Positions 1 through 7,434 of a DNA stretch of 11,767 nt are shown in pieces. The position numbers and the translations under genes were made by a program. Source of the DNA: JASSUD01 sp031963365 (GTDB taxonomy: Bacteria; Pseudomonadota; Gammaproteobacteria; Burkholderiales; Burkholderiaceae); the NCBI GenBank assembly GCA_031963365.1, contig JASSUF010000078.1, forward strand, positions 1 through 11,767, read 5' to 3'. Under the pieces are notes generated by a model that saw only the letters and a list, made by a program, of their open reading frames with translations, was not told the DNA's origin and ran no database searches. Numbering within the stretch: the stretch's first letter is position 1; each line of letters starts with the position of its first letter.

Positions 1-352
1 TTTTTATCCTGTAGCACGTTGGTCAAAGCGAAAATAACGGCCTCTGGCAGCGTTTTCTGCTTACTTAATGCCTGAGCCGCCACAGATTTGATGGCCTGGT
101 TTTTATCCTGTAGCACGTTGGTCAAAGCGAAAATAACGGCCTCTGGCAGCGTTTTCTGCTTACTTAATGCCTGAGCCGCCACAGATTTGATGGCCTGGTT
201 TTTATCCTGTAGCACGTTGGTCAAAGCGAAAATAACGGCCTCTGGCAGCGTTTTCTGCTTACTTAATGCCTGAGCCGCCACAGATTTGATGGCCTGGTTT
301 TTATCCTGTAGCACGTTGGTCAAAGCGAAAATAACGGCCTCTGGCAGCGTTT
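1..352 (-). repeat. Identical tandem 99-bp copies inside the HEAT array
   Basis: Bases 1-99, 100-198 and 199-297 are identical. Identity continues 55 bases into the next copy, to about 352, where the sequence begins to differ. Older units to the right differ at many positions, so these copies arose by recent tandem amplification or gene conversion. They may continue past the left edge. Confidence 0.95.
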
Positions 353-3300
353 CCTGATCACGTAATGCCAAGGCCGCCCCATACCTGACGACCTGGTTTT
401 TATCTTGTAGCACGTTGGTCAAAGCGGAAATAGCGGCCTCTGGCAGCGTTTCCTGCTGGCCTAATGCCACGGCAACCCAATACCTGACGTCCGGATCTTC
501 ATCCTGTAGCGCATTGGCCAAAGCGGGAATAACGGCCTCTGGCAGCGTTTCCTGATTACTTAATGCCTGAGCTACCGCAGATCTGGTGGCCTCGCCTTCA
601 TTCTGTAGCATGTGGGTCAAAGTGGAAATGGCGGTTTCTGGCAGCGTTTTCTGATTACGTAATGCCACGGCAACCTCATACCTGACGTCCGGATCTTCAT
701 CCTGTAGCGCGTCGGTCAAAGCGGGAATAACGGCCTCTGGCAGCGTTTCCTGATTACCTAATGCCTGAGCCGCCACAGATTTGATGGTCGGGTTTTCATC
801 CTGTAACGTGTGGACCAAAGCGGAAATAGTAGCCTCTGGCAGCGTTTTCTGCTGACCTAATGCCACGGCAACCCAAGACCTGACGTCCGGATCTTCATCC
901 TGTAGCGCGTCGGTCAAAGCGGGAATAACGGCCTCTGGCAGCGTTTTCTGATTACTTAATGCCTGAGCTACCGCAGATCTGGTGGCCTCGTCTACATCCT
1001 GTAGCATGTTGATCAAAGCGGAAATGGCGTTTTCTGGCAGCATTTTCTGATTACCTAATGCCACGGCAACCTCATACCTGACGTCCGGATCTTCATCCCG
1101 TAGCGCGTCGGTCCAAGCGGAAATAACGGCCTCTGGCAGCGTTTTCTGATTACGTAATGCCACGGCAACCCTAGACCTGACGTCCGGATCTTCATCCTGT
1201 AGCGCGTTGGCCAAAGCAGAAATAGCAGCTTCTGGTAGCGTTTTCTGATTACCTAATGCCTGGGCCGCCACAGATTTGATGGTCGGGTTTTCATCCTGTA
1301 GCGCGTGGGTCAAAGCGGAAATGGCGGTTTCTGGCAGCGTTGCATGCTTACGTAATGCCTGGGCCGCCGCAGATCTGGTGGCCGGGCTTTCATCCTGTAG
1401 CGCGTGGGTCAAAGCGGAAATAACGGCCTCTGGCAGCGTTTCCTGATTACCTAATGCCTCGATCACCACAAATCTAACCTTTTTGTCTTCATCCCGTAGC
1501 GCGTGGATCAAAGCCGAAATGGCGGTTTCTGGCAGCGTTTTCTGCTGACCTAATGCATGGGCCGCTGCAGATCTGACCTCCTTGTCTTTATCTCGTAATG
1601 TACGGATCAACGTCGAAATAGCAGCCTCTGGCTGAGTTTTCTGGCCCCCTATTATCCAAGCAGCGGTAGATCTAATCTGCTCGCTATCATCCTTGAGTGC
1701 ATTGTTCAAGGCAGAAATAGCGGCCTCTGGCAGCGTTTTCTGGGTAACTAATACAATAGCAGCCGCATCCCTGGTAGACCTGTTGTCATCCTGTAGCGCG
1801 CCGATCAAAGTGAGAATCGCAACCTCAGACAACGTTAAGCGCGCTCCTAAGGTTCCAATAATCCCCTCTTTTTCGTCTTTAGTCTGCTCCAAGCCCTTCA
1901 GCAACAGATGCTCCGGGAAAGCCATCCGGCGACCTAGTTCGCTCAAGCCATGCTCGCTTAGTTTCATCTCGAAGCGCAACCATTGCATCAACTCTGTTTC
2001 CAGCCTATCAGCCGCGGTTTTGTTTAATTGCGCGCGCGCCTCATTTAGACACCCCATCATCACCTGTTGATGACGGCCACCGATCAGATCGCGTGGCATT
2101 GCTTCTAAGGAAGTAAAAAAACGCTCTAGCGCAGTGCCCCTCAGCAACCCTGCCACCATCCACCACACAATTTCATAACGCGGGTTATATTTATGTTTAG
2201 CGATAAACGCTTGTAGTTGCGCTTGACTAAGCACTAAACTGGACATTCCTTCGACTTCTGAATACGCTTGCAGATGCCGTACCAGAAATTTCGCCGCAAA
2301 GAAATCCTGAAAGGTTAAATGCAGGAAATGGTAGTAGCGCTTAGGTTCTTCGGACTGCTCAGTATCAGCTGTATGCAAAAAGGAGGTTTGTTTCAGATCA
2401 AAGGTGAAGCCGACTGGCAACTCTATCCCTCCAGGCATCTCCTCGAGCTCTGCCTCCAGCTGATTCAATTCATCCAAGTTAAACTCAATTTTCCCTATCT
2501 CTAATCCTTTAAAGGCTAAGTAGCCTAAATAATGGATCTCAGCGAACATCAGTTTTTCTAACTTCATCTTTGATGAAGCTTGGATCTTAGAAAGCGCTAA
2601 TGACTTTTGCGTGCCTTTTTCTTTTTTCTCTAAGCGCACACTATCTTTACGCCATAATTTATCGACCATGGCCTCGTATAACATCGCCATGGTTATTACT
2701 TCTTGATCTTTGGGCAATTTATCCCAGCTATAACACAACGCATCGAGTTGAATTGGAGTATTGACCAGCCCCTGAATCAGCGTGGTATGCTGTATAAACT
2801 GTTGAATGGCGACTTGCTCCTCCGATTTAAGCACAAACTTCTGAATATAGGCCTGCACATCGTCTGGAGTAAACCCAACGGTTTCTAACTCCAAATCCAG
2901 CTGACCGCATAGCTTGGGGTCTACCCCGGCCGGCCGGGAGGTGATCACCACCTGCGCCTGACTGAGCAGTTCTTTTAGAAACCTGCTTAAAGAAGGGTTT
3001 TCATGCAGTTCACTAACTACCTCGTCTAAGCCATCTAGAATAAAGAGCGTTTTGTCCTGATGATCTAGCACTCTCTGTGCGAGCGCCTGCGCTTTGCGGC
3101 TTCCTGCATTTGCAAAATAGTGTTCGCAGAGCAACTTTTCTAGGCTATAAGCCTGCAAAGTCTTGAGTTCCCGTAGGGGCACCCAGACCACGCTCTCGAA
3201 GCGATCTTGCCAAGCCGTATTGTGCTGATAGTCATAGACCAGCTTTTTGCATAAGGTGGTTTTGCCGATCCCTGCTCTTCCCTGAATCAAAATGCGTTTT

Positions 3301-5036
3301 GGCTCACCCGTTAAGCCATTGCGCAACTGTTGTGGCTTAAAGAGTGCTTCCAGCGAAATCAGTTTGTTTGGATTGGTAGCATGAAGGTATTCCTCACTCG
3401 GCAGACGTTCAAAAGCCGTTGCTTGCTTTTTCAGCACGGCTTGCTCTTTTTCACGTTGAGCGCGACTCTCCACAATGGCGAGATTGATATAGCACGTATC
3501 GAGCGATGCTGGTTCACCAGACACCCGCTGAATCGATAGGTTGGATAATTGATAATGGTGGTAGAGCGCGCTCCGCAAATCTGCCAAGGAGAGGTTTGGG
3601 GGAAGCTGTTTTTGTGCCTGCTGCACGGTGAAGGCAAGCTGGCTGTGCAGCGCGGTACGTATGTCGTCAAAAATGCCGTCTACGAGCTTCACAAATTCAA
3701 GCCAGTCTAGCGTCGATGGTGCATTCTCTAACCGGAAAATACAATCGCTGTATCCCTGCCAAAACTGGTTCAGAAACGGCTTGGCCTCATCACTGCCGAC
3801 TAACAGCCGCTCGATCAGCTTAAACAGCACCCAGTGCCGACTTTGATTCGGATATATTGCTCGGCCCGCTTGGGCTTGCTCCTCAAATCGGAGCATATCC
3901 TCCATGCGCACTGTCGTCGCTGGAATGAAATGCGCCAGGCAGTGCGCATAGCTATTAGGCGTTAATGAAATTGGGATAATGCCGTGCTGATCTTTCAGTT
4001 TCTCTGCCCGGATTTGCAAAAAAGCCATTTCCGTCAACACATGATGGAAACCTGCCTTATAGGGCTCCTCTTGGGAAAATTGTCTGACCACCTGACGGAT
4101 TGCCGACGTGCTCCGTTGTGCACAGTCTGTGTGATAGGCTTGCCGAAGTTCTTCATAAAAACTTGGGTAGTGCGACCATGCTAGGTAGCTGCCTAATACC
4201 TCAGAACAACACACCACGACCTTCTTGACTGGTTCCACATTGTTTCTTAACTGACCGGGCAATAAACAGAGCTGACTGGTTAAGATATCTTCTAGTTTGC
4301 CATCCTCTTTCAGCTCTTCCGGGGAGCTGGAATACGGCTGCGCCATCGGCGTTTGATCCGAATACAGGTTGACTCGGATTTTAGATAACTTATTGATGAA
4401 ATATTGAGACGTAGAGGCCTCGGCCTTTCCGTGAGCAGGATTGTCGTGGGCATACACGAGAAAAAGGCTGGGTGTATTGGGTACCTTTAAGGAGCTCAAC
4501 GTCGACAGCGCTTTTTCAAACAGATAATCCACTTGCGTGCTTTTTTCATTGGCCAACGAGGCAATCGGCAGCTGCTGGAAACGTGTTGAGGCAGAGGTTG
4601 TAGTTTGAGTCAAAGCCGATGCACTGCGCGCAGACAGCGACTCAGCGGGGATAAATGAGGCAAGCTCGATCCCCTCATAGCCCCAGTCTTGTGCTTTTTG
4701 GTAACTCGCCTGCGCTTTATCGGGTTTTCCCAATTTCTTCAAGAGTTCCGCGCGTTCAAAATAGACCTCAGCGATGCGCCGCCGCAATACCTCTTCTTCG
4801 AGTGTTTGCGATGTCTGTGCTTTGGCAAGAGCATCCTTTAATTGGGATAAGGTGAGCTCTACCCGGTACATATCTGCGATATTTTTAATGGTAACTTTTG
4901 CCTGGTCATGCACGATTGAGGCCACATCGGGGGGCTGTGCCGTCTTTTGCAAACGGGCCTGCTCCAGATAGCTTTGCGCTGCTACCACCTGCGCTTGGTT
5001 GCTTGTCAGGGCTTGGGAAACAGGATTACCAAACAT
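1..5036 (-). CDS. NLR-like protein: TPR-like, TIR/SEFIR-like, NACHT ATPase and HEAT-repeat array (3' end beyond window)
   Basis: The frame is open from ATG 5036 to the left edge (at least 1678 codons), so the C-terminus is missing. Seen in order: TPR-like helices (about residues 1-125); a TIR/SEFIR-like alpha/beta domain beginning LFLVYAHDN (about 189) with VVVCCSE and HGIIPISL strands; a helical linker; NACHT with Walker A GRAGIGKTT (586-594), Walker B LFILDGLDE (664-672) and VVITSRP (about 697); the NACHT-end motif FLHLTFQDFFAA (about 904-915); and HEAT-like repeats from 1068 to the edge. Family knowledge: such STAND ATPases oligomerise when the C-terminal sensor binds a ligand and then activate the N-terminal effector. 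The start is fixed by AGGAG 8 nt upstream and by the matching start of the paralogue at 7461. No frameshift was found at the points checked along the gene. Whether it acts in immunity or on a eukaryotic host is unknown. Confidence 0.9.
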   Translation of the reverse strand, partial: MFGNPVSQALTSNQAQVVAAQSYLEQARLQKTAQPPDVASIVHDQAKVTIKNIADMYRVELTLSQLKDALAKAQTSQTLEEEVLRRRIAEVYFERAELLKKLGKPDKAQASYQKAQDWGYEGIELASFIPAESLSARSASALTQTTTSASTRFQQLPIASLANEKSTQVDYLFEKALSTLSSLKVPNTPSLFLVYAHDNPAHGKAEASTSQYFINKLSKIRVNLYSDQTPMAQPYSSSPEELKEDGKLEDILTSQLCLLPGQLRNNVEPVKKVVVCCSEVLGSYLAWSHYPSFYEELRQAYHTDCAQRSTSAIRQVVRQFSQEEPYKAGFHHVLTEMAFLQIRAEKLKDQHGIIPISLTPNSYAHCLAHFIPATTVRMEDMLRFEEQAQAGRAIYPNQSRHWVLFKLIERLLVGSDEAKPFLNQFWQGYSDCIFRLENAPSTLDWLEFVKLVDGIFDDIRTALHSQLAFTVQQAQKQLPPNLSLADLRSALYHHYQLSNLSIQRVSGEPASLDTCYINLAIVESRAQREKEQAVLKKQATAFERLPSEEYLHATNPNKLISLEALFKPQQLRNGLTGEPKRILIQGRAGIGKTTLCKKLVYDYQHNTAWQDRFESVVWVPLRELKTLQAYSLEKLLCEHYFANAGSRKAQALAQRVLDHQDKTLFILDGLDEVVSELHENPSLSRFLKELLSQAQVVITSRPAGVDPKLCGQLDLELETVGFTPDDVQAYIQKFVLKSEEQVAIQQFIQHTTLIQGLVNTPIQLDALCYSWDKLPKDQEVITMAMLYEAMVDKLWRKDSVRLEKKEKGTQKSLALSKIQASSKMKLEKLMFAEIHYLGYLAFKGLEIGKIEFNLDELNQLEAELEEMPGGIELPVGFTFDLKQTSFLHTADTEQSEEPKRYYHFLHLTFQDFFAAKFLVRHLQAYSEVEGMSSLVLSQAQLQAFIAKHKYNPRYEIVWWMVAGLLRGTALERFFTSLEAMPRDLIGGRHQQVMMGCLNEARAQLNKTAADRLETELMQWLRFEMKLSEHGLSELGRRMAFPEHLLLKGLEQTKDEKEGIIGTLGARLTLSEVAILTLIGALQDDNRSTRDAAAIVLVTQKTLPEAAISALNNALKDDSEQIRSTAAWIIGGQKTQPEAAISTLIRTLRDKDKEVRSAAAHALGQQKTLPETAISALIHALRDEDKKVRFVVIEALGNQETLPEAVISALTHALQDESPATRSAAAQALRKHATLPETAISALTHALQDENPTIKSVAAQALGNQKTLPEAAISALANALQDEDPDVRSRVAVALRNQKTLPEAVISAWTDALRDEDPDVRYEVAVALGNQKMLPENAISALINMLQDVDEATRSAVAQALSNQKTLPEAVIPALTDALQDEDPDVRSWVAVALGQQKTLPEATISALVHTLQDENPTIKSVAAQALGNQETLPEAVIPALTDALQDEDPDVRYEVAVALRNQKTLPETAISTLTHMLQNEGEATRSAVAQALSNQETLPEAVIPALANALQDEDPDVRYWVAVALGQQETLPEAAISALTNVLQDKNQVVRYGAALALRDQETLPEAVIFALTNVLQDKNQAIKSVAAQALSKQKTLPEAVIFALTNVLQDKNQAIKSVAAQALSKQKTLPEAVIFALTNVLQDKNQAIKSVAAQALSKQKTLPEAVIFALTNVLQDK
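450..1142 (-). repeat. Higher-order duplication of a HEAT block (396-bp offset)
   Basis: The three units at 846-1142 resemble the three units at 450-746 much more than they resemble their own neighbours. The order of helix-B types is the same in both: VRYEVAVAL, then TRSAVAQAL, then VR(S/Y)WVAVAL. The two blocks are offset by four units (396 bp). This suggests that multi-unit segments, not only single units, have been duplicated. It was judged by eye. Confidence 0.65.
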
Positions 5037-5100
5037 CCTCAGCGCTCCTCTGTTGATCGATTCTAACCCGGCGCTAGGCCGCTTGACCCACGGCGGTTAC
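3615..5100 (-). repeat. Left copy of the paralogous leader plus N-terminal module
   Basis: This stretch (leader plus codons 1 to about 473) is homologous to 7396-8912 on the other strand, so the two form a roughly 1.5-kb imperfect inverted repeat. Similarity is highest around the start codon and stops abruptly after the shared segment TALHSQLxFTVQQ, just before the NACHT linker. Confidence 0.85.
5045..5050 (-). promoter_or_regulatory. Ribosome binding site of the HEAT-type NLR gene
   Basis: Read on the minus strand this is GAGGAG. Its AGGAG core ends 8 nt before ATG 5036. The paralogue at 7461 has AGGAG at the same distance, with GAGG also directly before its ATG. This supports both starts. 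Confidence 0.8.
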
Positions 5101-5117
5101 ATGACCGTACAACGACT

Positions 5118-6331
5118 TTATTGATGTCGCGCCGCTTCTGCTCTTTGTCGCGCCTCCGACTCACTCTTAAACGACCCCTGATAGGGGCGGGTATGCGCCT
5201 CCACCGGCGATCCGAATCGATAATAGAAGATTTATAGCCTCTTTATAATCGCGCTTGCCTTCCGGCTGAGCATCTTCCAATTCCTTCTGGATAATCCCCC
5301 AATCAACCAAAAGCTCCGCGCGCACGCGTTCGTTGAATACCGTTGGATGGCGGTCCATCCATTGCTTTAATTTTTCATGCTTTTCGAGCGCATCGACTAA
5401 AAGTCCTTGCTTGCGCAACGCCCGGGTGAGATTACGCAGCGTATAGGCAATCGCTTCAGGATCGCCCCGCGGGCGCAAATTGATTTGAATGGTGTAACTC
5501 TTCTCAAAATTCTGAATGACATCCACCGCAATCTGACCGCGTGAAACCAGTTGAGAAGCGAAGGTCGCCGCTTGATACAGATATTCTTGCGCATACAGTT
5601 TGAGTAACTTGCTCTCTTCCTGCGTGATGGACGGGGCCGTAAAGTCCTCTGGCGCCCGTTCAAAGTGCGCGATCTGTTCTTCGGACAAGCCCCTGCTTAA
5701 AGAAGCGCTGGGCCCTTTGAAGACAATCGTAAGCCAGTTGTAACTCACCGTGATACAGATAGTAGAGTCTGGCCAGACTGCTACTCAACGTCAGCACGTG
5801 GCTCCGTAAGGACGGATTCTCAGACAAAGAGGCCGTGGCACCGGTCTCAAAAAGAAGGGTATGCACCAGATCTGCATAGGGTTTTAATTCTTCTAGCTTA
5901 CTATGGGGCCTTCCTTACGCTTTCGTTATCCGTCAAATAACTGAAAACCTTAGACAGTCGCTGGATATTTTTTTAAGTAGGGCGCGTTGTTCTGACGGAT
6001 ACTATTTTTGCACCACACCCAGAAAGGCCGGGTTCAGTTTGAGACTTTGGGTTGCTCGATCGATGTCCAGAATCGCGAGCTGCCTGTCGTACAACTGTCG
6101 TACAACCTCTGAATGGCGTCTTGATCCACCTGCTGCCCATGCACAAAAAAGGCAAAGGGGGTACGAGGATTTCCCAGCCAGGCTGCTTGCTTATGGAAAC
6201 ACCCTTAAGCCAGGCAAGATGGCTACAGGAAACCAGGAAGATGACTACACCGAATGGTGATGAATGAGGCATTCCCTAGCTTGATCTCAAAGAAAAAAAT
6301 AAACTCCTGGGTTAGGTCTTACGTATTTCAT
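5118..6331 (-). pseudogene. Decayed TPR-type gene with at least seven lesions
   Basis: Coding-like protein sequence passes between frames along this strand and can be rejoined into one chain. Lesions seen, 5' to 3': an indel near 6293-6299; one base missing in the run at 6145-6150; an 11-bp tandem duplication at 6085-6106; an in-frame TAG at 6004-6002; one base missing in the run at 5968-5974; one extra base in the run at 5905-5908; one extra in 5690-5693; and one extra near 5226. The longest open pieces are 5866-5660 and 5748-5167. The repaired C-terminal part is helical and TPR-like (e.g. LARLYYLYHGELQLAYDCL, and LTRALRKQGLLVDALEKHEK), and would end at TAA 5118 with a charged tail. The N-terminal boundary is uncertain, and the part upstream of the TAG could be a separate gene. 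It lies 81 bp upstream of the HEAT-type NLR gene on the same strand, so the two may once have been co-transcribed. No specific function is recognised. Confidence 0.75.
6085..6106. repeat. 11-bp perfect tandem duplication disrupting the pseudogene
   Basis: TGTCGTACAAC occurs twice in a row (6085-6095 and 6096-6106). Removing one copy restores the minus-strand frame (RLYDRQLAILDIDRATQSLK). The duplication is therefore a real frameshifting lesion and not a homopolymer miscount. Confidence 0.85.
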
Positions 6332-6368
6332 GGCATCGGTCTTTGGGCAATGCATCTGCAAAAAATAC

Positions 6369-6397
6369 TTGAATCACATAATTAATGCATATACAAT
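6369..6397 (+). promoter_or_regulatory. Candidate sigma-70 promoter upstream of brnA
   Basis: TTGAAT (6369-6374) and TACAAT (6392-6397) are separated by 17 bp. They match the -35 and -10 consensus at 4 and 5 of 6 positions, in an AT-rich stretch about 100 bp before the brnA start. With most of brnT gone, this could drive brnA. This is an inference from motif and spacing only. Confidence 0.45.
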
Positions 6398-6416
6398 AAT
6401 TTTATGGATATCAGCT

Positions 6417-6518
6417 ACGATCCTGGTCTTCACACCACGCCCGCCAAAATTGCATGTTATTAGCTTACGCAAAGCTAACCAAAGAGAAGTGAAAGTCTAT
6501 GAAAAAACTAAACCCTAA
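6417..6518 (+). pseudogene. brnT: BrnT toxin remnant, C-terminal end only
   Basis: The last ~33 codons read TILVFTPRPPKLHVISLRK followed by ANQREVKVYEK. This matches the final strand and helix of BrnT ribonuclease toxins, where an (I/V)ISxRKANxRE motif is characteristic. Known BrnT proteins are about 90 residues. The N-terminal two thirds, including the first catalytic residues, are not recognisable upstream, although the frame stays open back to an ATG at 6330. The stop at 6516-6518 overlaps the start of brnA by 20 bp, the normal brnTA layout. The toxin is almost certainly inactive. The extended reading from 6330 could be expressed but lacks the toxin core. Confidence 0.72.
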
Positions 6519-6804
6519 CTTAATAGATAACGATAACCCAGAATGGACCGAAGCCGATTTTGCTAGCGCTCGTCCAGCAAAAGAAGTTCTACCTGCGCTA
6601 TTTGGGGAAAAACAAGCTGCTGAGATGCTTAAGCCAAAACGAGGACGCCCGTTGGCTGCTGTTACGAAAGAACAGGTTGCGCTTCGCTTTGACCCAGAGG
6701 TCTTAAAAGCTTTTCGTACCTCGGGACCTGGCTGGCAAACTCGTATAAATAGAATATTGGCAGATTGGCTTAAATCACATTCCCCCAATGAAGTCTCAGT
6801 TTGA
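6499..6804 (+). CDS. brnA: BrnA-family antitoxin
   Basis: The 101-residue product has the BrnA layout. A charged N-terminal part containing NPEWTEADFASARPAKEVLP (about 13-32), which in this family binds and blocks the toxin, is followed by a basic GRP linker (about 49-51). A C-terminal ribbon-helix-helix-like DNA-binding segment follows (VALRFDPEVLKAFR, then GPGWQTRINRILADWL). BrnA antitoxins neutralise the BrnT RNase and repress their own promoter. Here the gene appears full length, while its toxin partner just upstream is reduced to a C-terminal stub that overlaps the start. The ribosome binding site is weak (AGAGAAG about 9 nt upstream), consistent with coupling to brnT translation. An orphan antitoxin could be a decay leftover, an anti-addiction module against related BrnT toxins, or a stand-alone regulator. 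Confidence 0.88.
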   Translation: MKKLNPNLIDNDNPEWTEADFASARPAKEVLPALFGEKQAAEMLKPKRGRPLAAVTKEQVALRFDPEVLKAFRTSGPGWQTRINRILADWLKSHSPNEVSV

Positions 6805-6932
6805 TTCCTGCTTCTTTGAATAAAAGTACGTAATTTGGCTAAATAAAAGACTGTTTATCAAGCTTTACCAATACTGGTGTTACCCATAAAAATATCGAGC
6901 GCCAACGAAACTCCCTGGCTGACCTCCACAGC

Positions 6933-6969
6933 AAAAAACCCGCACAGCCAATAACCGTGCGGTTTTTTT
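6933..6969. terminator. Bidirectional rho-independent terminator
   Basis: A CCGCAC/GTGCGG stem with an 11-nt loop is flanked by an A-run (6933-6938) and a T-run (6963-6969), so it can terminate transcription in either direction. It lies about 130 bp after brnA and most likely ends that transcript. It also insulates the centre from the right-hand NLR gene. Confidence 0.82.
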
Positions 6970-7162
6970 GTGGTTCCTGGGAACTATCGGAACCTAATTT
7001 GGTGGAGCAGTCACACCTCAAAACAAATTTGTCTCATGAAGTAATGCGGGTTAATGCGGACTCATAAAAGTTTCTGTAAGCTGGCTCGCCCAATTCAATC
7101 CTCTATTAAATTCGCTACTTCTAATTGCTAACACTCCGCTAGATTGGCTCCGTTTCATCCAT

Positions 7163-7192
7163 ATAAGGCTCGCTTCAATTGGTGAGCCTTAT
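7163..7192. terminator. Possible second hairpin terminator
   Basis: ATAAGGCTC (7163-7171) pairs with GAGCCTTAT (7184-7192). One G-U and one C-G pair extend the stem to about 11 bp around an 8-nt loop. The tail TACTTTTAA is only weakly T-rich, so this may be a weak terminator or another structured element. Confidence 0.4.
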
Positions 7193-7233
7193 TACTTTTA
7201 AGTGGTGCAGTTTTTTTAGGATAATTGGTCTAA

Positions 7234-7434
7234 TGGACCTTCATTGCCATAGCTATATTGCGCAGAGTTGATAGGCCACTAATCGTGCATGTTGGCATTT
7301 CTTCTAAACAAGAAAAAAATTTAAAAACAGAATTATCTTATCGGATTTTCAGCAAGCTAGGCCCCATTCATTATGCATTATTGGATTTATCTGAAGTAAC
7401 CCCAGTGGATTCAAGCGGCCTACCGCCTGACTAA
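7234..7434 (+). pseudogene. STAS-like domain remnant
   Basis: After a TAA at 7231-7233 the frame is open for 66 codons and reads as protein: RPLIVHVGISSK, then ELSYRIFSKL, then YALLDLSEVTPVDSSGL, ending at TAA 7432-7434. The LDLSxVTxxDSSGL pattern is typical of STAS domains (anti-anti-sigma factors and SulP transporter tails). The second half of a normal STAS fold is absent and there is no ATG; TTG 7258 or GTG 7285 are the only plausible starts. It is best read as a truncated gene. Its end lies 26 bp before ATG 7461. The last part of this frame is also recognisable, damaged, upstream of the left NLR gene. Confidence 0.5.

Larger units (their letters stand above)
1..1835 (-). repeat. Array of at least 18.5 HEAT-like coding repeats, 99 bp each
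   Basis: The codon for the Thr that opens each TLPEA-type unit recurs every 99 bp exactly, from 1833-1835 down to 51-53 (51, 150, 249 and so on). No indel breaks the register. Each 33-residue unit has an amphipathic helix (TLPEAVISAL), a turn such as QDEDPDVR, and a second helix (AAAQALGNQ). This is the pattern of HEAT or HEAT-like solenoids, which usually bind proteins. A more divergent unit may precede the array (FPEHLLLKGLEQ, just upstream of 1835 on the coding strand). The array runs off the window, so its full length is unknown. Confidence 0.92.
6805..7233. other. Intergenic stretch without a recognisable gene
   Basis: No convincing coding sequence is seen on either strand. The stretch holds the terminator at 6933-6969, a smaller GGTTCC/GGAACC inverted repeat (6972-6977 with 6989-6994), a 10-bp-spaced direct repeat of TAATGCGG (7042-7049 and 7052-7059), a hairpin at 7163-7192 and a T-run at 7211-7217. 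Short open frames here have no coding character. Confidence 0.6.

Noticed and set aside
1..352. Regular direct repeats that might suggest a CRISPR array
   Set aside because: The repeat unit is 99 bp with no unique spacers, and it translates without stops as HEAT-like protein in phase with the upstream NACHT gene.
1693..4971. Several plus-strand open frames of 60-125 codons
   Set aside because: They lie opposite the long minus-strand NLR gene, overlap one another in different frames and show no domain-like sequence; they are shadows of that gene.
6330..6416. Start of a 62-codon frame that could be a complete small gene
   Set aside because: Only the part after about 6417 resembles BrnT. The first ~29 codons do not match BrnT and have no ribosome binding site, so the frame was not called as an intact gene.
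6839..7021. Minus-strand open frame of 60 codons between brnA and the right NLR gene
   Set aside because: It runs through the terminator hairpin at 6933-6969 and lacks coding character.
7268..7325. Promoter for the right NLR gene (TTGATA or TTGGCA boxes)
   Set aside because: No acceptable -10 box lies at 16-18 bp from either hexamer, so no promoter was called.
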